From the NCBI RefSeq assembly GCF_004115925.1, contig NZ_SDDX01000014.1:62001-126000 (forward strand): a stretch of DNA of 64,000 bases. Reading direction: 5' to 3'. The first letter of the stretch is position 1; each line of letters begins with the position of its first letter. This document shows positions 50,877-60,453 of this stretch, in pieces. The stretch is from Lelliottia nimipressuralis (GTDB lineage Bacteria > Pseudomonadota > Gammaproteobacteria > Enterobacterales > Enterobacteriaceae). The position numbers and the translations under genes are program-made. The notes beneath the pieces were generated by a model. That model was not told the DNA's origin and did no database searches. It worked only from the letters and a program-made list of their open reading frames with translations.

Positions 50877-52263
50877 GTTCAGGCTCCTGGGTTTTTGAGG
50901 TTTGAGTCAGGTAGTAGGCACCATAACACAGGGCGACAAACGGCAGCCCGCAGTAAAGGGCAATACGCTGGGTCGGATCAAACGCCAGCCCGACGCAGGC
51001 CACCAGGCACAGCACAAAACCCAGCACCGGAACCAGCGGATACCACGGCGCGCGATACTGCAGATCGTCCAGCGCTTTCCCGGCCTGAAGATGACGACGG
51101 CGGAACATAAAGTGCGACGCGCAGATGCTGATCCACACCGCCACCACCGCAAAACCTGAAATAGCCGAGAGCGCGACAAACACCGTATCCGGCGCGATGA
51201 CGCTGGAGAACAGCGCCAGAACGCCGCCCAGCATACTCACGGAGATTGCCGTCAGCGGGACGCCGTTTTTATTGACCTGCGCAAAGCAGCGCGGCAGCGT
51301 TTTTTCATTGGAGAGCGACCACAACATGCGCCCCGACGCATACAGCCCGGAGTTGGCCGCCGAGAGGATCGCCGTCAGGATCACGAAGTTAAAAATATCC
51401 GCCGCATAGGGAATGCCAACTTTCTCGAACACCAGCACGAACGGGCTTTTTTCAACGCCAGCCTGCTGCATCGGGATCAGCGCCGCCAGCACAAACACGG
51501 TGCCGATAAAGAAAATGATTAGCCGCGCGATGGTGGTGCGGATCGCCACCGGAATCACTTTATGCGGATTCTGCGTTTCCCCCGCCGCGATACCGATAAG
51601 CTCCGTGCCTGAAAAGGCAAAGTTGACCGCCACCATCGTCATCAGGATCGGCAGACCGCCATGCGGGAACCAGCCTTCGGCGGTGATATTCGCCAGCCCC
51701 GGCGCGGGTGAGCCGTCCTGCATCGGGATAAAACCAAAGATTGCCGCCCCGCCCAGAATAATAAAGGCGATGATGGTGATCACTTTGACCAGCGAGAACC
51801 AGAATTCCCCTTCAGCGAAAAAGCGCGTGGAGATGACGTTGAGGGCAAAAATGACGGCGCAGAAGACCACGCACCAGATCCATACCGGAACCTGCGGGAA
51901 CCAGTACTGCATACAGAATCCTGCGGCGGTAAAGCTCGAACCGAGGGCGACCGTCCAGGTGAGCCAGTAGAGCCACGCTACCGTATACCCTGTCGCCGGG
52001 CCGAGGTAGCGCGCCGCATAAACGTGAAACGCGCCGGTTTCCGGCATCGCCACGGAGAGTTCCCCCAGGCACTGCATTACCAGCCATACCACCAGCGCGC
52101 CAATGAGATACGCCAGCAGCGTCCCGGCCGCACCGGTGGTGGAAATGATGTAACCCGTATTGAAAAACAACCCTGTCCCAATCACGCCACCCAGCGAAAG
52201 CATAATCAGGTGGCGGGTTTTCATGGTGCGCTTTAGCTGCCCATTTTCTTGTTCTGTTTGCAT
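50863..52263 (-). CDS. mmuP: S-methylmethionine permease MmuP
   Basis: A 466-residue amino-acid/polyamine permease with 12 membrane segments. The N-terminal motif [19 protein letters not shown] is typical of the family. It imports S-methylmethionine for MmuM. The start at 52263 follows GAAGGTAAT and gives the E. coli length; eight further codons are open upstream but overlap the operator. Confidence 0.94.
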   Translation of the reverse strand: MQTEQENGQLKRTMKTRHLIMLSLGGVIGTGLFFNTGYIISTTGAAGTLLAYLIGALVVWLVMQCLGELSVAMPETGAFHVYAARYLGPATGYTVAWLYWLTWTVALGSSFTAAGFCMQYWFPQVPVWIWCVVFCAVIFALNVISTRFFAEGEFWFSLVKVITIIAFIILGGAAIFGFIPMQDGSPAPGLANITAEGWFPHGGLPILMTMVAVNFAFSGTELIGIAAGETQNPHKVIPVAIRTTIARLIIFFIGTVFVLAALIPMQQAGVEKSPFVLVFEKVGIPYAADIFNFVILTAILSAANSGLYASGRMLWSLSNEKTLPRCFAQVNKNGVPLTAISVSMLGGVLALFSSVIAPDTVFVALSAISGFAVVAVWISICASHFMFRRRHLQAGKALDDLQYRAPWYPLVPVLGFVLCLVACVGLAFDPTQRIALYCGLPFVALCYGAYYLTQTSKTQEPEHVAE

Positions 52264-52273
52264 ATTACCTTCT

Positions 52274-52297
52274 AAACGTATGGACATCTAAACATCC
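52274..52297 (-). promoter_or_regulatory. Tandem MetJ boxes upstream of mmuPM
   Basis: On the minus strand three adjoining 8-mers GGATGTTT-AGATGTCC-ATACGTTT each match the MetJ consensus AGACGTCT at 5-6 of 8 positions. They lie 11-34 bases before the mmuP start. MetJ repression with SAM fits the methionine-salvage role and the known MetJ control of E. coli mmuPM. Confidence 0.7.
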
Positions 52298-52334
52298 AAA
52301 GAAGGTTTGTTATACCGTGATTGTTAACAAAAAG

Positions 52335-52424
52335 CTAGCCATGAACCAGCCGCAGCCGGGCGCGGCGCGCGCTGAGACGAGGGTGATGAGTGAGAATGAC
52401 GTAGAGAATCGGTCGCCAGGCCAT
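52335..52424 (-). CDS. Possible 29-residue leader or small protein upstream of mmuPM
   Basis: An ATG at 52424 follows GGAGG with a 5-base gap, an ideal ribosome site. The product is MAWRPILYVILTHHP followed by an Arg-rich tail (LSARRARLRLVHG). The stop lies 71 bases before mmuP. It has no methionine run expected of a methionine attenuator. Not recognised; may be a small protein, a leader, or chance in GC-rich DNA. Confidence 0.35.
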   Translation of the reverse strand: MAWRPILYVILTHHPRLSARRARLRLVHG

Positions 52425-52695
52425 AAGCACCTCCACAGAGCAGATACTTACAGCATGGCGCGGGGCGCTGACTTCTTCGGTCAGTCGAAAGTGGTAACGT
52501 TCTGAGGGGAGTTCACACATAAAGGTGTTGCCAAATGCGGCCCGCATCTCATCAAACGCGTGATGCGCGGGTGGTTTGCCGGGGGCACGGCGTTTTCCCG
52601 ACCGACGGGTGTTAAGGTGATCTCCGTAACAAAATTGGTAATTCCCTCAAAGGGTTCTATAGTCGACTCTGTTTCTTAGCCACCAGGACTCGCTA
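52425..52695. other. Intergenic part between the mmuPM leader region and the AI-2E-family gene
   Basis: Together with the operator and leader ORF the gap between divergent genes is about 430 bases. It should hold the promoters of both. No further gene is supported. Confidence 0.5.
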
Positions 52696-53805
52696 ATGCG
52701 CTTTAACGGACTGACTAAAGGTTTTTTCATTCTTATTCTCGCCATTGTTTCAGTGGCGTTCTTCGATATCCTCGCACCCTATTTTTCCGCCGTGTTATGG
52801 GCGTCAATCCTGGCGGTCATTTTCCATCCGGTGAAAAACAAACTGCGCGGATGGGTGGGTGAACGTAACGGCGTGGCGTCGCTGCTGACGCTGCTGGTGA
52901 TTTGCCTGATCGTCTTTACGCCGCTGATCGTGATCCTGTCGTCGCTGGCTATCGAGCTGAACGTGGTTTACACCAAGCTCCAGCACACCAATCCGCAGTT
53001 TCCGGAGGTGGTGGCGAGCCTGTTTTCACACCTGCCGGACTGGGCGCGGAACTTCCTCGTCGAACACAACCTGGATAACGCCAGCCAGATCCAGCAAAAG
53101 CTGTCGGATGTGGCGCTGAAAGGCGGTCAATATCTGGCGGGCAGCGCCTTCTTAATCGGCAAAGGGACGTTTGGCTTTGCGATTAGCTTTGGTGTGATGA
53201 TCTATCTGCTGTTTTTCCTGCTCAAAGACGGGCCTTATCTGGTGCGCCAGATCCTCGATTCGCTGCCGCTGTCCGATTTTGTTAAACAGCATCTGTTCGC
53301 CAAATTCGCCGCCGTCTCGCGCGCCACCGTCAAAGGCACCGCCGTGGTCGCCGTGGTTCAGGGGATTCTGGGCGGGATCGCCTTTTACATTGCCGGTATC
53401 GACGGCAGCGTCCTGTGGGGCGCGCTGATGGCCTTCCTCTCCCTCATCCCAGCCGTCGGCTCGGCCATTATCTGGGTGCCCGCCGCCATCTTCCTGTTCG
53501 CCACGCAGCAGCTGTGGCAGGGGTTCTTTATCGTCGGCTTCTTTGTGATCATCGTCGGGCTGGTGGATAACATCCTGCGTCCGCTGCTGGTGGGGAAAGA
53601 CACCAAAATGCCGGACTATTTAATCCTGATCTCTACCCTGGGCGGGATGGAGATTTACGGCATCAACGGATTTGTCATCGGGCCGCTGGTCGCCGCGCTG
53701 TTTATCGCCTGCTGGAATTTGCTCTCCGGGCGCGACCACGCGGGGAACGTCGACGAAATCGACGAAGCGTTCATCGAAGAAGGGAAAAACCCTCCCGATT
53801 TGTGA
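52696..53805 (+). CDS. AI-2E-family (UPF0118) membrane transporter
   Basis: A 369-residue membrane protein with about eight hydrophobic segments. The family marks are present: the central VVQGILGGIAFYIAGI and SLIPAVGSAIIWVP blocks and the VDNILRPLLVGKDTKMPDYLI segment. Members include TqsA, PerM and YdiK, with roles from AI-2 export to ion antiport; which applies here cannot be told. A strong terminator follows. Confidence 0.85.
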   Translation: MRFNGLTKGFFILILAIVSVAFFDILAPYFSAVLWASILAVIFHPVKNKLRGWVGERNGVASLLTLLVICLIVFTPLIVILSSLAIELNVVYTKLQHTNPQFPEVVASLFSHLPDWARNFLVEHNLDNASQIQQKLSDVALKGGQYLAGSAFLIGKGTFGFAISFGVMIYLLFFLLKDGPYLVRQILDSLPLSDFVKQHLFAKFAAVSRATVKGTAVVAVVQGILGGIAFYIAGIDGSVLWGALMAFLSLIPAVGSAIIWVPAAIFLFATQQLWQGFFIVGFFVIIVGLVDNILRPLLVGKDTKMPDYLILISTLGGMEIYGINGFVIGPLVAALFIACWNLLSGRDHAGNVDEIDEAFIEEGKNPPDL

Positions 53806-53828
53806 AAGCGTGACGATAAATAACAGAC

Positions 53829-53854
53829 TGGCGGCCACGGGCCGCCATTTTTTT
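53829..53854 (+). terminator. Terminator after the AI-2E-family gene
   Basis: GGCGGCC-ACG-GGCCGCC followed by ATTTTTTT. Confidence 0.88.
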
Positions 53855-53926
53855 GTCACGCCAAATCAGGCGTTTCCTATAATTTCAAGAACGCTATCCC
53901 ACTAACGGCTGAAAAGGATCCAACAG

Positions 53927-55711
53927 GTGCGAATTGCCACCATAACCAACTGGGCCTACGGCGTCACGGTGTGTCTGACTCTCGCTTCCGGCGTGGTCAT
54001 GCTGCTGGCCTCAAATGCCGATAACGCCGAGCGACAGGCCGTTGAACAGCGCCAGATATTTGATCAGTTGACCGAAGAGGTCGAAACGGATGCCTGGGCG
54101 CTGTCGGATTTGGCACGCCTGTATGTCATCAATAAAGATCCCGATGCCCTGAAGGACTATCAGCAAAAAGATCAGTCCCGTAAGCCCATTGAGCACCGGC
54201 TCTCCCGACTCAAAGATAACGGCGCGACCGGCGAAGAGCTGGCGCTGCTGCATGAAGGGTTACAGGTGGTCGATGAGCTACAGGATGAGCAGCAGGCGGC
54301 GCTCGCCAGCATGGCGCGCGGCGATGAGAGACAGGCCGTGATTCTGCTCTACAGTAAGCCCTACGAGCAGGAGCTGGAGCGGGTGCAGAATCAGATCGAC
54401 CATTTCCGCCTGTTGCTGGATCGCCGCGCCCACAACGCCGTGGAAGAGGCAACAAAAAAGTCCCGCATTCTACGCACCCTGTCAGAAGTGATGGTCGGCC
54501 TGACCGCCCTGCTCTTTTTGTTTGTGATGGGCTTTATTTTAAAGCGCCGCGTGCTGCGCCCGGTGGTGCGTCTGAGCGATGTCGTGCATCGCCTCGCGTC
54601 GCAGGATTACGCGGTGGAGACGCCTAACTTTAGCCAGATCGATGAGATCGGCGATATGGCCCAGGCGATCCGCATTTTCCGCGAGAACGGCCTGGTGCGG
54701 CAGCAACTGGAAAAAGAGCGCGACGCGGACTGGGCCATTCGCGAACTGCTGGCGCGTATGACGCAGCGGCTGCAGGGCTGTGAGAATTTCACCGACGTGA
54801 TTAACGTCGCCCAGCTGTTTGCGCCGAATATCGCGCCGGGCATTAGCGGGCAGCTGTATATCCTCGATCGCGATCCGTGGCAGATGCGCTGTGTCGCCCA
54901 GTGGCTGACGCCTGAGGAGAAACATCCCCCCTTCCATCCCGATGATTGCTGGGCCGTGCGTCGCGGCCAGAGCCATCCGCCGGTCAACGGTGAGCCGGAT
55001 ATCGCCTGCTATCACCTGCCGGAATCGGCGGCGGATCGGTCGCTCTGCGTGCCGCTGATCGCTCAGGGCGAGGCCATCGGTTTGCTCTCGTTCCAGAACA
55101 TCACCGCGGAAACCGCCCCGTCACGCGCCTATCTTGAGCTGATGGCCGAAGCGCTCGGGCTGGCGCTCGCCAACCAGCGTCTGCGCGACGCCCTGCTGGA
55201 AAAAGCGCTCTACGATCCCTTAACTGGCCTGCGTAACCGCCATCACCTCGAAGATAAAATGCAGACGCTGATGAGCCAGGCAATGCGCAACAACGAGCCG
55301 TTGAGCTGCCTGATGATCGACATCGATCACTTCAAAAGTATTAACGATCGCTTTGGTCACGAGGCAGGCGATCAGGTGATTAAAAGCGTGGCGGCGATTG
55401 TGCAGCGTGCGGTGCATGACAACGGCATCGCCTTCCGCTACGGCGGCGAAGAGTTTCTGGCGCTGCTGACGGACACAGGCGAAGAAGGTGCTCACGCCTG
55501 CGCCACGGAGATTTACGAAGGCGTGCGCGCCCTGGCACTGCGCTACGGTCTGGCGGAGATTGGCCCGGTCGATGTGTCGATCGGCATCGCCAGCTATCCG
55601 CAGCACGCTCAGAGCGACAACCTGCTGCGTGCGGCAGACGTGGCGCTGTATCGCGCCAAAGAGTTGGGGAGATCGCGGATTGTGAGCTTTGGGATGCTGG
55701 AGGCGGGGTGA
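53927..55711 (+). CDS. Membrane diguanylate cyclase with GAF domain
   Basis: A 594-residue protein. Membrane segments lie at about 10-28 and 188-206, enclosing a helical periplasmic sensor. HAMP follows (about 207-262), then a GAF-like domain (about 270-420) and GGDEF with GGEEF at 506-510. The usual RxxD inhibitory site is absent (Gly at the expected Asp position), so product inhibition may be lost. The GTG start at 53927 follows AAGGA with 8-base spacing. Signal unknown. Confidence 0.85.
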   Translation: MRIATITNWAYGVTVCLTLASGVVMLLASNADNAERQAVEQRQIFDQLTEEVETDAWALSDLARLYVINKDPDALKDYQQKDQSRKPIEHRLSRLKDNGATGEELALLHEGLQVVDELQDEQQAALASMARGDERQAVILLYSKPYEQELERVQNQIDHFRLLLDRRAHNAVEEATKKSRILRTLSEVMVGLTALLFLFVMGFILKRRVLRPVVRLSDVVHRLASQDYAVETPNFSQIDEIGDMAQAIRIFRENGLVRQQLEKERDADWAIRELLARMTQRLQGCENFTDVINVAQLFAPNIAPGISGQLYILDRDPWQMRCVAQWLTPEEKHPPFHPDDCWAVRRGQSHPPVNGEPDIACYHLPESAADRSLCVPLIAQGEAIGLLSFQNITAETAPSRAYLELMAEALGLALANQRLRDALLEKALYDPLTGLRNRHHLEDKMQTLMSQAMRNNEPLSCLMIDIDHFKSINDRFGHEAGDQVIKSVAAIVQRAVHDNGIAFRYGGEEFLALLTDTGEEGAHACATEIYEGVRALALRYGLAEIGPVDVSIGIASYPQHAQSDNLLRAADVALYRAKELGRSRIVSFGMLEAG

Positions 55712-55714
55712 GTC

Positions 55715-56320
55715 TTACCGGGCCTGGCACAGCCAGACCGAGTGCCCGCCGCACGCCGGATCCTCAAACATCACCTCAATCACCGCAAAACCGTTATCCG
55801 CCAGCCGTTGCCGGTATTCGTCGGGCGACAGGCTGGCGTGATACAGCGGCTCCCCTTCAAATTCCCCCATGGCGATCCCGTTGTCCGTACCGCTGGTGAA
55901 CATCAGCACGCTGCCAGGGCGGCTATGGCGGGCAAAAATGGGGAACATCTGACGCTGATCGTCAGGCGACAGATGGAAAAAACTGTCCCAGGCGAGCAGC
56001 CCGTCGAAGGTTTCATTGAGCGCCATCTGGCGCATATCCAGATGCAGCCAGCGCTGATCGGGAAACGCCTGTTGCGCCCGCGCCAGCATGCCGGGCGCGC
56101 CATCAACGCCCGTCAGTCGATACCCCTGGCGGATAAAATGTTCCGCTATCGGCACCCCGTTGCCGCAGCCGATATCCAGAATCGCCCCCTTGCCGCCGAT
56201 CAGCCGGGTAAACTTATCGAGCCAGCCTTTTTCCATCAAATGACGCGAACGTAACCGCGCAAATGCATCGGCATGGGTGTCGTAGATAGTCAGGATATGT
56301 TTAGCAGCGGCATCAGACAT
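55715..56320 (-). CDS. SAM-dependent class I methyltransferase
   Basis: A 201-residue cytoplasmic methyltransferase. SAM-binding motif I is LDIGCGNGVP, the acidic residue after the second strand is in GVDGAPG, and motif around LLAWDSFFHL follows. The substrate is not evident. It converges on the cyclase gene with a 3-base gap and lies upstream of nothing else on its strand. Confidence 0.85.
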   Translation of the reverse strand: MSDAAAKHILTIYDTHADAFARLRSRHLMEKGWLDKFTRLIGGKGAILDIGCGNGVPIAEHFIRQGYRLTGVDGAPGMLARAQQAFPDQRWLHLDMRQMALNETFDGLLAWDSFFHLSPDDQRQMFPIFARHSRPGSVLMFTSGTDNGIAMGEFEGEPLYHASLSPDEYRQRLADNGFAVIEVMFEDPACGGHSVWLCQAR

Positions 56321-56380
56321 CGTGAGTCTCGTGTGCAGAAGTTTCTGGAACGTTTATACCTTACCCGGCGGGCTGAAAAC

Positions 56381-56408
56381 AAAAAAACCGGCGCAGATGC
56401 GCCGGTTT
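56381..56408 (-). terminator. Terminator after the POT transporter gene
   Basis: An 11-bp stem AAACCGGCGCA/TGCGCCGGTTT with a 2-base gap, followed by seven T on the minus strand. Confidence 0.88.
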
Positions 56409-56431
56409 GTAGGGACTCAATTCATCGCTTA

Positions 56432-57985
56432 TCAGGCGTTGGTCACCGGTTTTGACTCTGTTTTGGTCTGCGCGTTTTCCAGCATCCGACGCACCGGCAC
56501 AATCAGCACCGCCAGTACCGCAGCACAAATCAGCAATGCGATGGAGCAGCGCGCGAAGAGATCCGGCAGCATATCCAGCTGATCGGCTTTCACGTGGCCA
56601 CCGATCAGGCCCGCCGCGAGGTTACCCAGGGCGCTGGCGCAGAACCACAAGCCCATCATCTGCCCGCGCATTCTTTCCGGGGCCAGCAGGGTCATGGTCG
56701 CCAGACCAATCGGGCTAAGGCACAGTTCGCCGAGGGTCAGCATCAGGATACTGCCCACCAGCCACATCGGAGAGACACCCGCGCCGCCGTTGCTGAGGAC
56801 GTTCTGCGCCGCCAGCATCATCAGGCCAAAGCCCGCCGCTGCGCACAGAATACCGATAACAAACTTGGTCATGCTGCTCGGACGCACACCTTTTTGCGCC
56901 ATCATCGGCCAGGCCCAGCTAAAGACCGGTGCCAGCAGGATGATAAACAGGGCGTTGATCGACTGGAACCACACGGCAGGGATTTCAAAATCGCCGATCA
57001 TGCGGTTGGTGTAGTCGTTCGCAAACAGGTTGAATGAGGTCGGTTTCTGCTCAAACGCCGACCAGAAGAAGGCCGCCGAAACCAGCAGGATGAAACACAC
57101 CAGCAGGCGCGCACGCTCTTTGCGGTTCAGACCGGCAAAGACAAACAGCCAGATAAAGTAGAGCGCAACCGAGATAGCAATCACGTACACCAGCATGCTG
57201 GCAACCGCGACCGGGTTGATCACAATGATGCCCTGGGCAATCAGCGTGACGATCACCGCCACACCCACCGCCAGTGCCAGCAGCCAGGCGCCGACGCCGT
57301 TTTTCTTTGACACCGGGCTGTTCCAGGTGGAGTCCAGACCGACTTCGCTGTCGTAACGTTTCATCGAAGGAACGGCAAACAGACGGAAGATCACCAGCGC
57401 TACCAGCATCCCGATACCGCCAATGCCGAAGCCCCAGTGCCAGCCGTGGGTTTTAATCAGCCAGCCGGAGATCAGCGGCGCGATAAATGAACCCATGTTG
57501 ATGCCCATGTAGAACAGCGAGAAACCGCCGTCACGACGCGCATCGCCTTTCTTGTAGAGCGTCCCGACCATCACTGAGATACAGGTTTTGAACAAACCGG
57601 AACCGAGGACGATAAACATCAGGCCGATAAAGAACAGGTTGTTGCCCATGAAAGCCGAGAGCGCGATGGAGAGATGGCCGAGCGCAATCAGAATCGAGCC
57701 GTACCAGACGGCGCGCTGCTGCCCGAGCCAGTTATCCGCAAGCCAGCCACCCGGCAGCGCGGCCAGATACATGCTGCCTGCGAAGATCCCGACAATCGCC
57801 GACGCATTTTCGCGCGCCAGCCCCATCCCACCGTCATAAACGGTCGCGGCCATAAACAGGATCAGTAACGGACGAATGCCGTAGAACGAGAAGCGCTCCC
57901 ACATTTCCGTAAAGAAGAGCGAGCCAAGCGGGTAAGGATGGCCGAAGAAAGTTCGGCTTTCTTTTTGATTAACAGTGGATTGCAT
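56432..57985 (-). CDS. POT-family proton-dependent oligopeptide transporter
   Basis: A 517-residue membrane protein with about 14 hydrophobic segments. The POT proton-coupling motif appears as TEMWERFSFYG (ExxERF) and the second family signature as FSLFYMGINMGSFIAPLI. It is a relative of DtpA-D but not close enough to any for a symbol. The start at 57985 follows GGGAGAACT. Imports di- or tripeptides by family. Confidence 0.88.
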   Translation of the reverse strand: MQSTVNQKESRTFFGHPYPLGSLFFTEMWERFSFYGIRPLLILFMAATVYDGGMGLARENASAIVGIFAGSMYLAALPGGWLADNWLGQQRAVWYGSILIALGHLSIALSAFMGNNLFFIGLMFIVLGSGLFKTCISVMVGTLYKKGDARRDGGFSLFYMGINMGSFIAPLISGWLIKTHGWHWGFGIGGIGMLVALVIFRLFAVPSMKRYDSEVGLDSTWNSPVSKKNGVGAWLLALAVGVAVIVTLIAQGIIVINPVAVASMLVYVIAISVALYFIWLFVFAGLNRKERARLLVCFILLVSAAFFWSAFEQKPTSFNLFANDYTNRMIGDFEIPAVWFQSINALFIILLAPVFSWAWPMMAQKGVRPSSMTKFVIGILCAAAGFGLMMLAAQNVLSNGGAGVSPMWLVGSILMLTLGELCLSPIGLATMTLLAPERMRGQMMGLWFCASALGNLAAGLIGGHVKADQLDMLPDLFARCSIALLICAAVLAVLIVPVRRMLENAQTKTESKPVTNA

Positions 57986-58462
57986 AGTTCTCCCGAAGAG
58001 GTGTGTCGTGTTGCACGTCAACGCTGGATTGTTTGCTGGCCTTTCAGGTCCAGGGCCACTTCTTTACATCCAGCGAAATATTATTTAACCATTTGATAAC
58101 CGGACGATGGTTTTGTCTAGTGCCCGGAGGGGGACTTTAAGATGAAAATTCGACAGATGTCTAGTTTTGTAGACTTTTTGTTTGATGGAAAGGGGGAAAT
58201 ATTGACATCGTTGCAGAAGATGCGGCCTGATTTGTGCCCTGAAATAAGCCGGAAAAACAGTGCATTTCCCCACTGATTTAGCCCGTCAATTCCTTAAGGA
58301 AAACGATCTGCATGAGTGCATCGGGAAGAGGAAGCATCGAGCCTTCATTATTGAGGGCTCAATACAAACATCCGTTGTATAAATTGAACTGGCCTCAGCG
58401 GAAAACGGTTGAACGCGACTGGCCGCTTAGCGCGAGGAACGGTCGCGCGCAATGGGGATTAT
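57986..58462. other. Intergenic stretch upstream of the POT transporter
   Basis: 477 bases holding the POT gene promoter region. Two small hairpins are seen: GTCTA-GTTTTG-TAGAC followed by TTTTT (58159-58179, plus strand) and GAGCCTTCA/TGAGGGCTC near 58338-58359. No gene supported. Confidence 0.5.
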
Positions 58463-60436
58463 TCAGCCATGCGGGGCCTTTAACAGGGTAGAAGGATCGT
58501 TTGAGAATTCACCGTTTTTGATTTCCCCGGCGATAAACGGCAGAGGTTTGCTAAACAGATAGCCTTGTGCGAAATCGCAGCCCAGCGCCTGAAGACTTTC
58601 CAGCTGTTCCTGGGTTTCAACCCCCTCGGCAATCGTTTTCATACTGAGGGATTTCGCCATGCCGGTGATGAGTTTAATGATATTAAGGGCGTCTCCCTGT
58701 GTGGATATCGAATTCACAAAGGATTTGTCTATTTTGATTTTATCAAAGGCAAGTCGGCTCAGACGGGAAAGAGAGGAGTAGCCCGTACCAAAATCGTCGA
58801 TGGAGATTTTCACGCCCAGGGCTCTGAGCTTATTAAGCGTATTCAGCGGCGTATTGTTGTCGGTAAAGAGGGAGGACTCCGTCACTTCCAGCTCAAGACG
58901 GTCAGCCGCAAGCCCTGTTTCTTTCAGGATAGACATCACTATTCCTGCAAAGGTTTTGCTGCTGAGCTGCACAGGAGAAACGTTTACTGAAATTTTAACC
59001 GGAACAGCCCAGGAAGCCGCTTCCCGACAGGCCATTTCAAGCACCGATTTGCCCATCTCGCTAATCATTCCGGTTTTTTCAGCAACAGGAATAAAGGTAT
59101 CTGGCGATAAAAGACCTTTTAGCGGATGCATCCAGCGAATAAGGGCTTCATAACTGTAAATTTCCCGACTGTACGAATCCACAATCGGTTGATAATAAAC
59201 CACGAATTCTTTATTCACTAACGCCAGCGCCATGTCATGCTCAAGCGTTCTGCTTTCCAGCAGCTTATCTAACATGCGCTGGCGGAAGACTTTAATTTTG
59301 CCAGCGCCTTCATTTTTGGCTTCATAAAGGGCCAGGTCAGCAAATTTATAGAGATAGTCGGAACGGCGCTCAGTATCTGAGTTAACAATGCCCACACAGG
59401 TGGTTATATTTATAACAGCGCTATAAATTGTGTAGGGCTGGTTAATACAATCACATATTTTTTGCGCCATCGAAACTGCCTGGCTTTCTGCCAGATCGCT
59501 TGTGAGAAAGGCAAACTCATCGCCCCCTAAGCGATACAGCATATCCGAAGGAAGCCCCATCGAAATAAGTCGCTGAGCGATCAGACGCAATAACATATCA
59601 CCGGCATCATGACCATAGGTGTCATTGACCTCTTTGAATCGGTCTAAATCAAACAACATCACGGTCACAGAGCTTTTATTAGCGTCTGCCAACTTGATGG
59701 TTTTGTTTAAATTATCCCAGAAAAACAGTCTGTTACTCAGCTCTGTGAGCGGGTCATGGTAGACGTCATACTCCAGCTTGGTATTCTGGATTTGCAGTTT
59801 TTCTTTAGATTCCTGAAGCTCTCCAGCGAGACTCTTAACCTGAATATGCGCTTTGAGAATATTTCTGTTTTGATAAAAAATCAGCACACCCAGTATCGCA
59901 CTCAGTATTATCAAAAGAACTGAAATCGCTGAATAAATAGAGTACAGCGTTTGAATTTTACTGTTGGCGTTGTTAATCAGATTCAGATCTTTGTTCAACG
60001 CACCGGATGAAAGGCGGCTTAATGGTCCATCAAGCGAATACATTACCCTTAGATATTTCTGGAGTTCTGGACGGGTCATTGTCTCAAGATGCGTATCCAG
60101 ATAATTAAGGGTATTGTCGAGTTTTACAGCAAGTTCATGAAGTGATTCATTGCTATTTATATACTGCCCTAAATCTCCCTGCTTTAATAAATCACTCTGG
60201 CTGAGCATAATATCGAGGTGCAGGCGCACATCGTCGAGTGTCATCGACTCATCAATAGTGTAAAGACTGAGCCATGATTCGAACCGATAATACTCTGAGA
60301 CCAGCTGTCCAGCAGACCATGAACTGGCGTAGTGCGTCAGTTTCTGCAATTCCTGCTGTCTTTCGTGCACAAGAAAAGAGATATATCCTGTAGATATAAA
60401 AAGAGAGAATATTATGGCAGCCAGTATTCTGTTCAT
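58463..60436 (-). CDS. Membrane GGDEF-EAL cyclic-di-GMP enzyme
   Basis: A 657-residue protein. Membrane segments at about 5-22 and 168-190 enclose a helical periplasmic domain of about 145 residues. A short coiled coil leads to GGDEF (motif 304-308, intact) and EAL (E430 in YEALIRW; NVSP, EVTESS, DDFGTGYSS, KIDKSF, AEGVET, QGYLF all present). Both activities may be live; RxxD is absent. It starts 17 bases after the upstream periplasmic protein gene, so the two form one operon and probably one sensor. Confidence 0.9.
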   Translation of the reverse strand: MNRILAAIIFSLFISTGYISFLVHERQQELQKLTHYASSWSAGQLVSEYYRFESWLSLYTIDESMTLDDVRLHLDIMLSQSDLLKQGDLGQYINSNESLHELAVKLDNTLNYLDTHLETMTRPELQKYLRVMYSLDGPLSRLSSGALNKDLNLINNANSKIQTLYSIYSAISVLLIILSAILGVLIFYQNRNILKAHIQVKSLAGELQESKEKLQIQNTKLEYDVYHDPLTELSNRLFFWDNLNKTIKLADANKSSVTVMLFDLDRFKEVNDTYGHDAGDMLLRLIAQRLISMGLPSDMLYRLGGDEFAFLTSDLAESQAVSMAQKICDCINQPYTIYSAVINITTCVGIVNSDTERRSDYLYKFADLALYEAKNEGAGKIKVFRQRMLDKLLESRTLEHDMALALVNKEFVVYYQPIVDSYSREIYSYEALIRWMHPLKGLLSPDTFIPVAEKTGMISEMGKSVLEMACREAASWAVPVKISVNVSPVQLSSKTFAGIVMSILKETGLAADRLELEVTESSLFTDNNTPLNTLNKLRALGVKISIDDFGTGYSSLSRLSRLAFDKIKIDKSFVNSISTQGDALNIIKLITGMAKSLSMKTIAEGVETQEQLESLQALGCDFAQGYLFSKPLPFIAGEIKNGEFSNDPSTLLKAPHG

Positions 60437-60453
60437 GTTGTTCTTCTGAAATC

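Noticed and set aside
58159..58179. Hairpin plus T-run on the plus strand
   Set aside because: It resembles a terminator, but no plus-strand gene ends nearby; left as intergenic structure.
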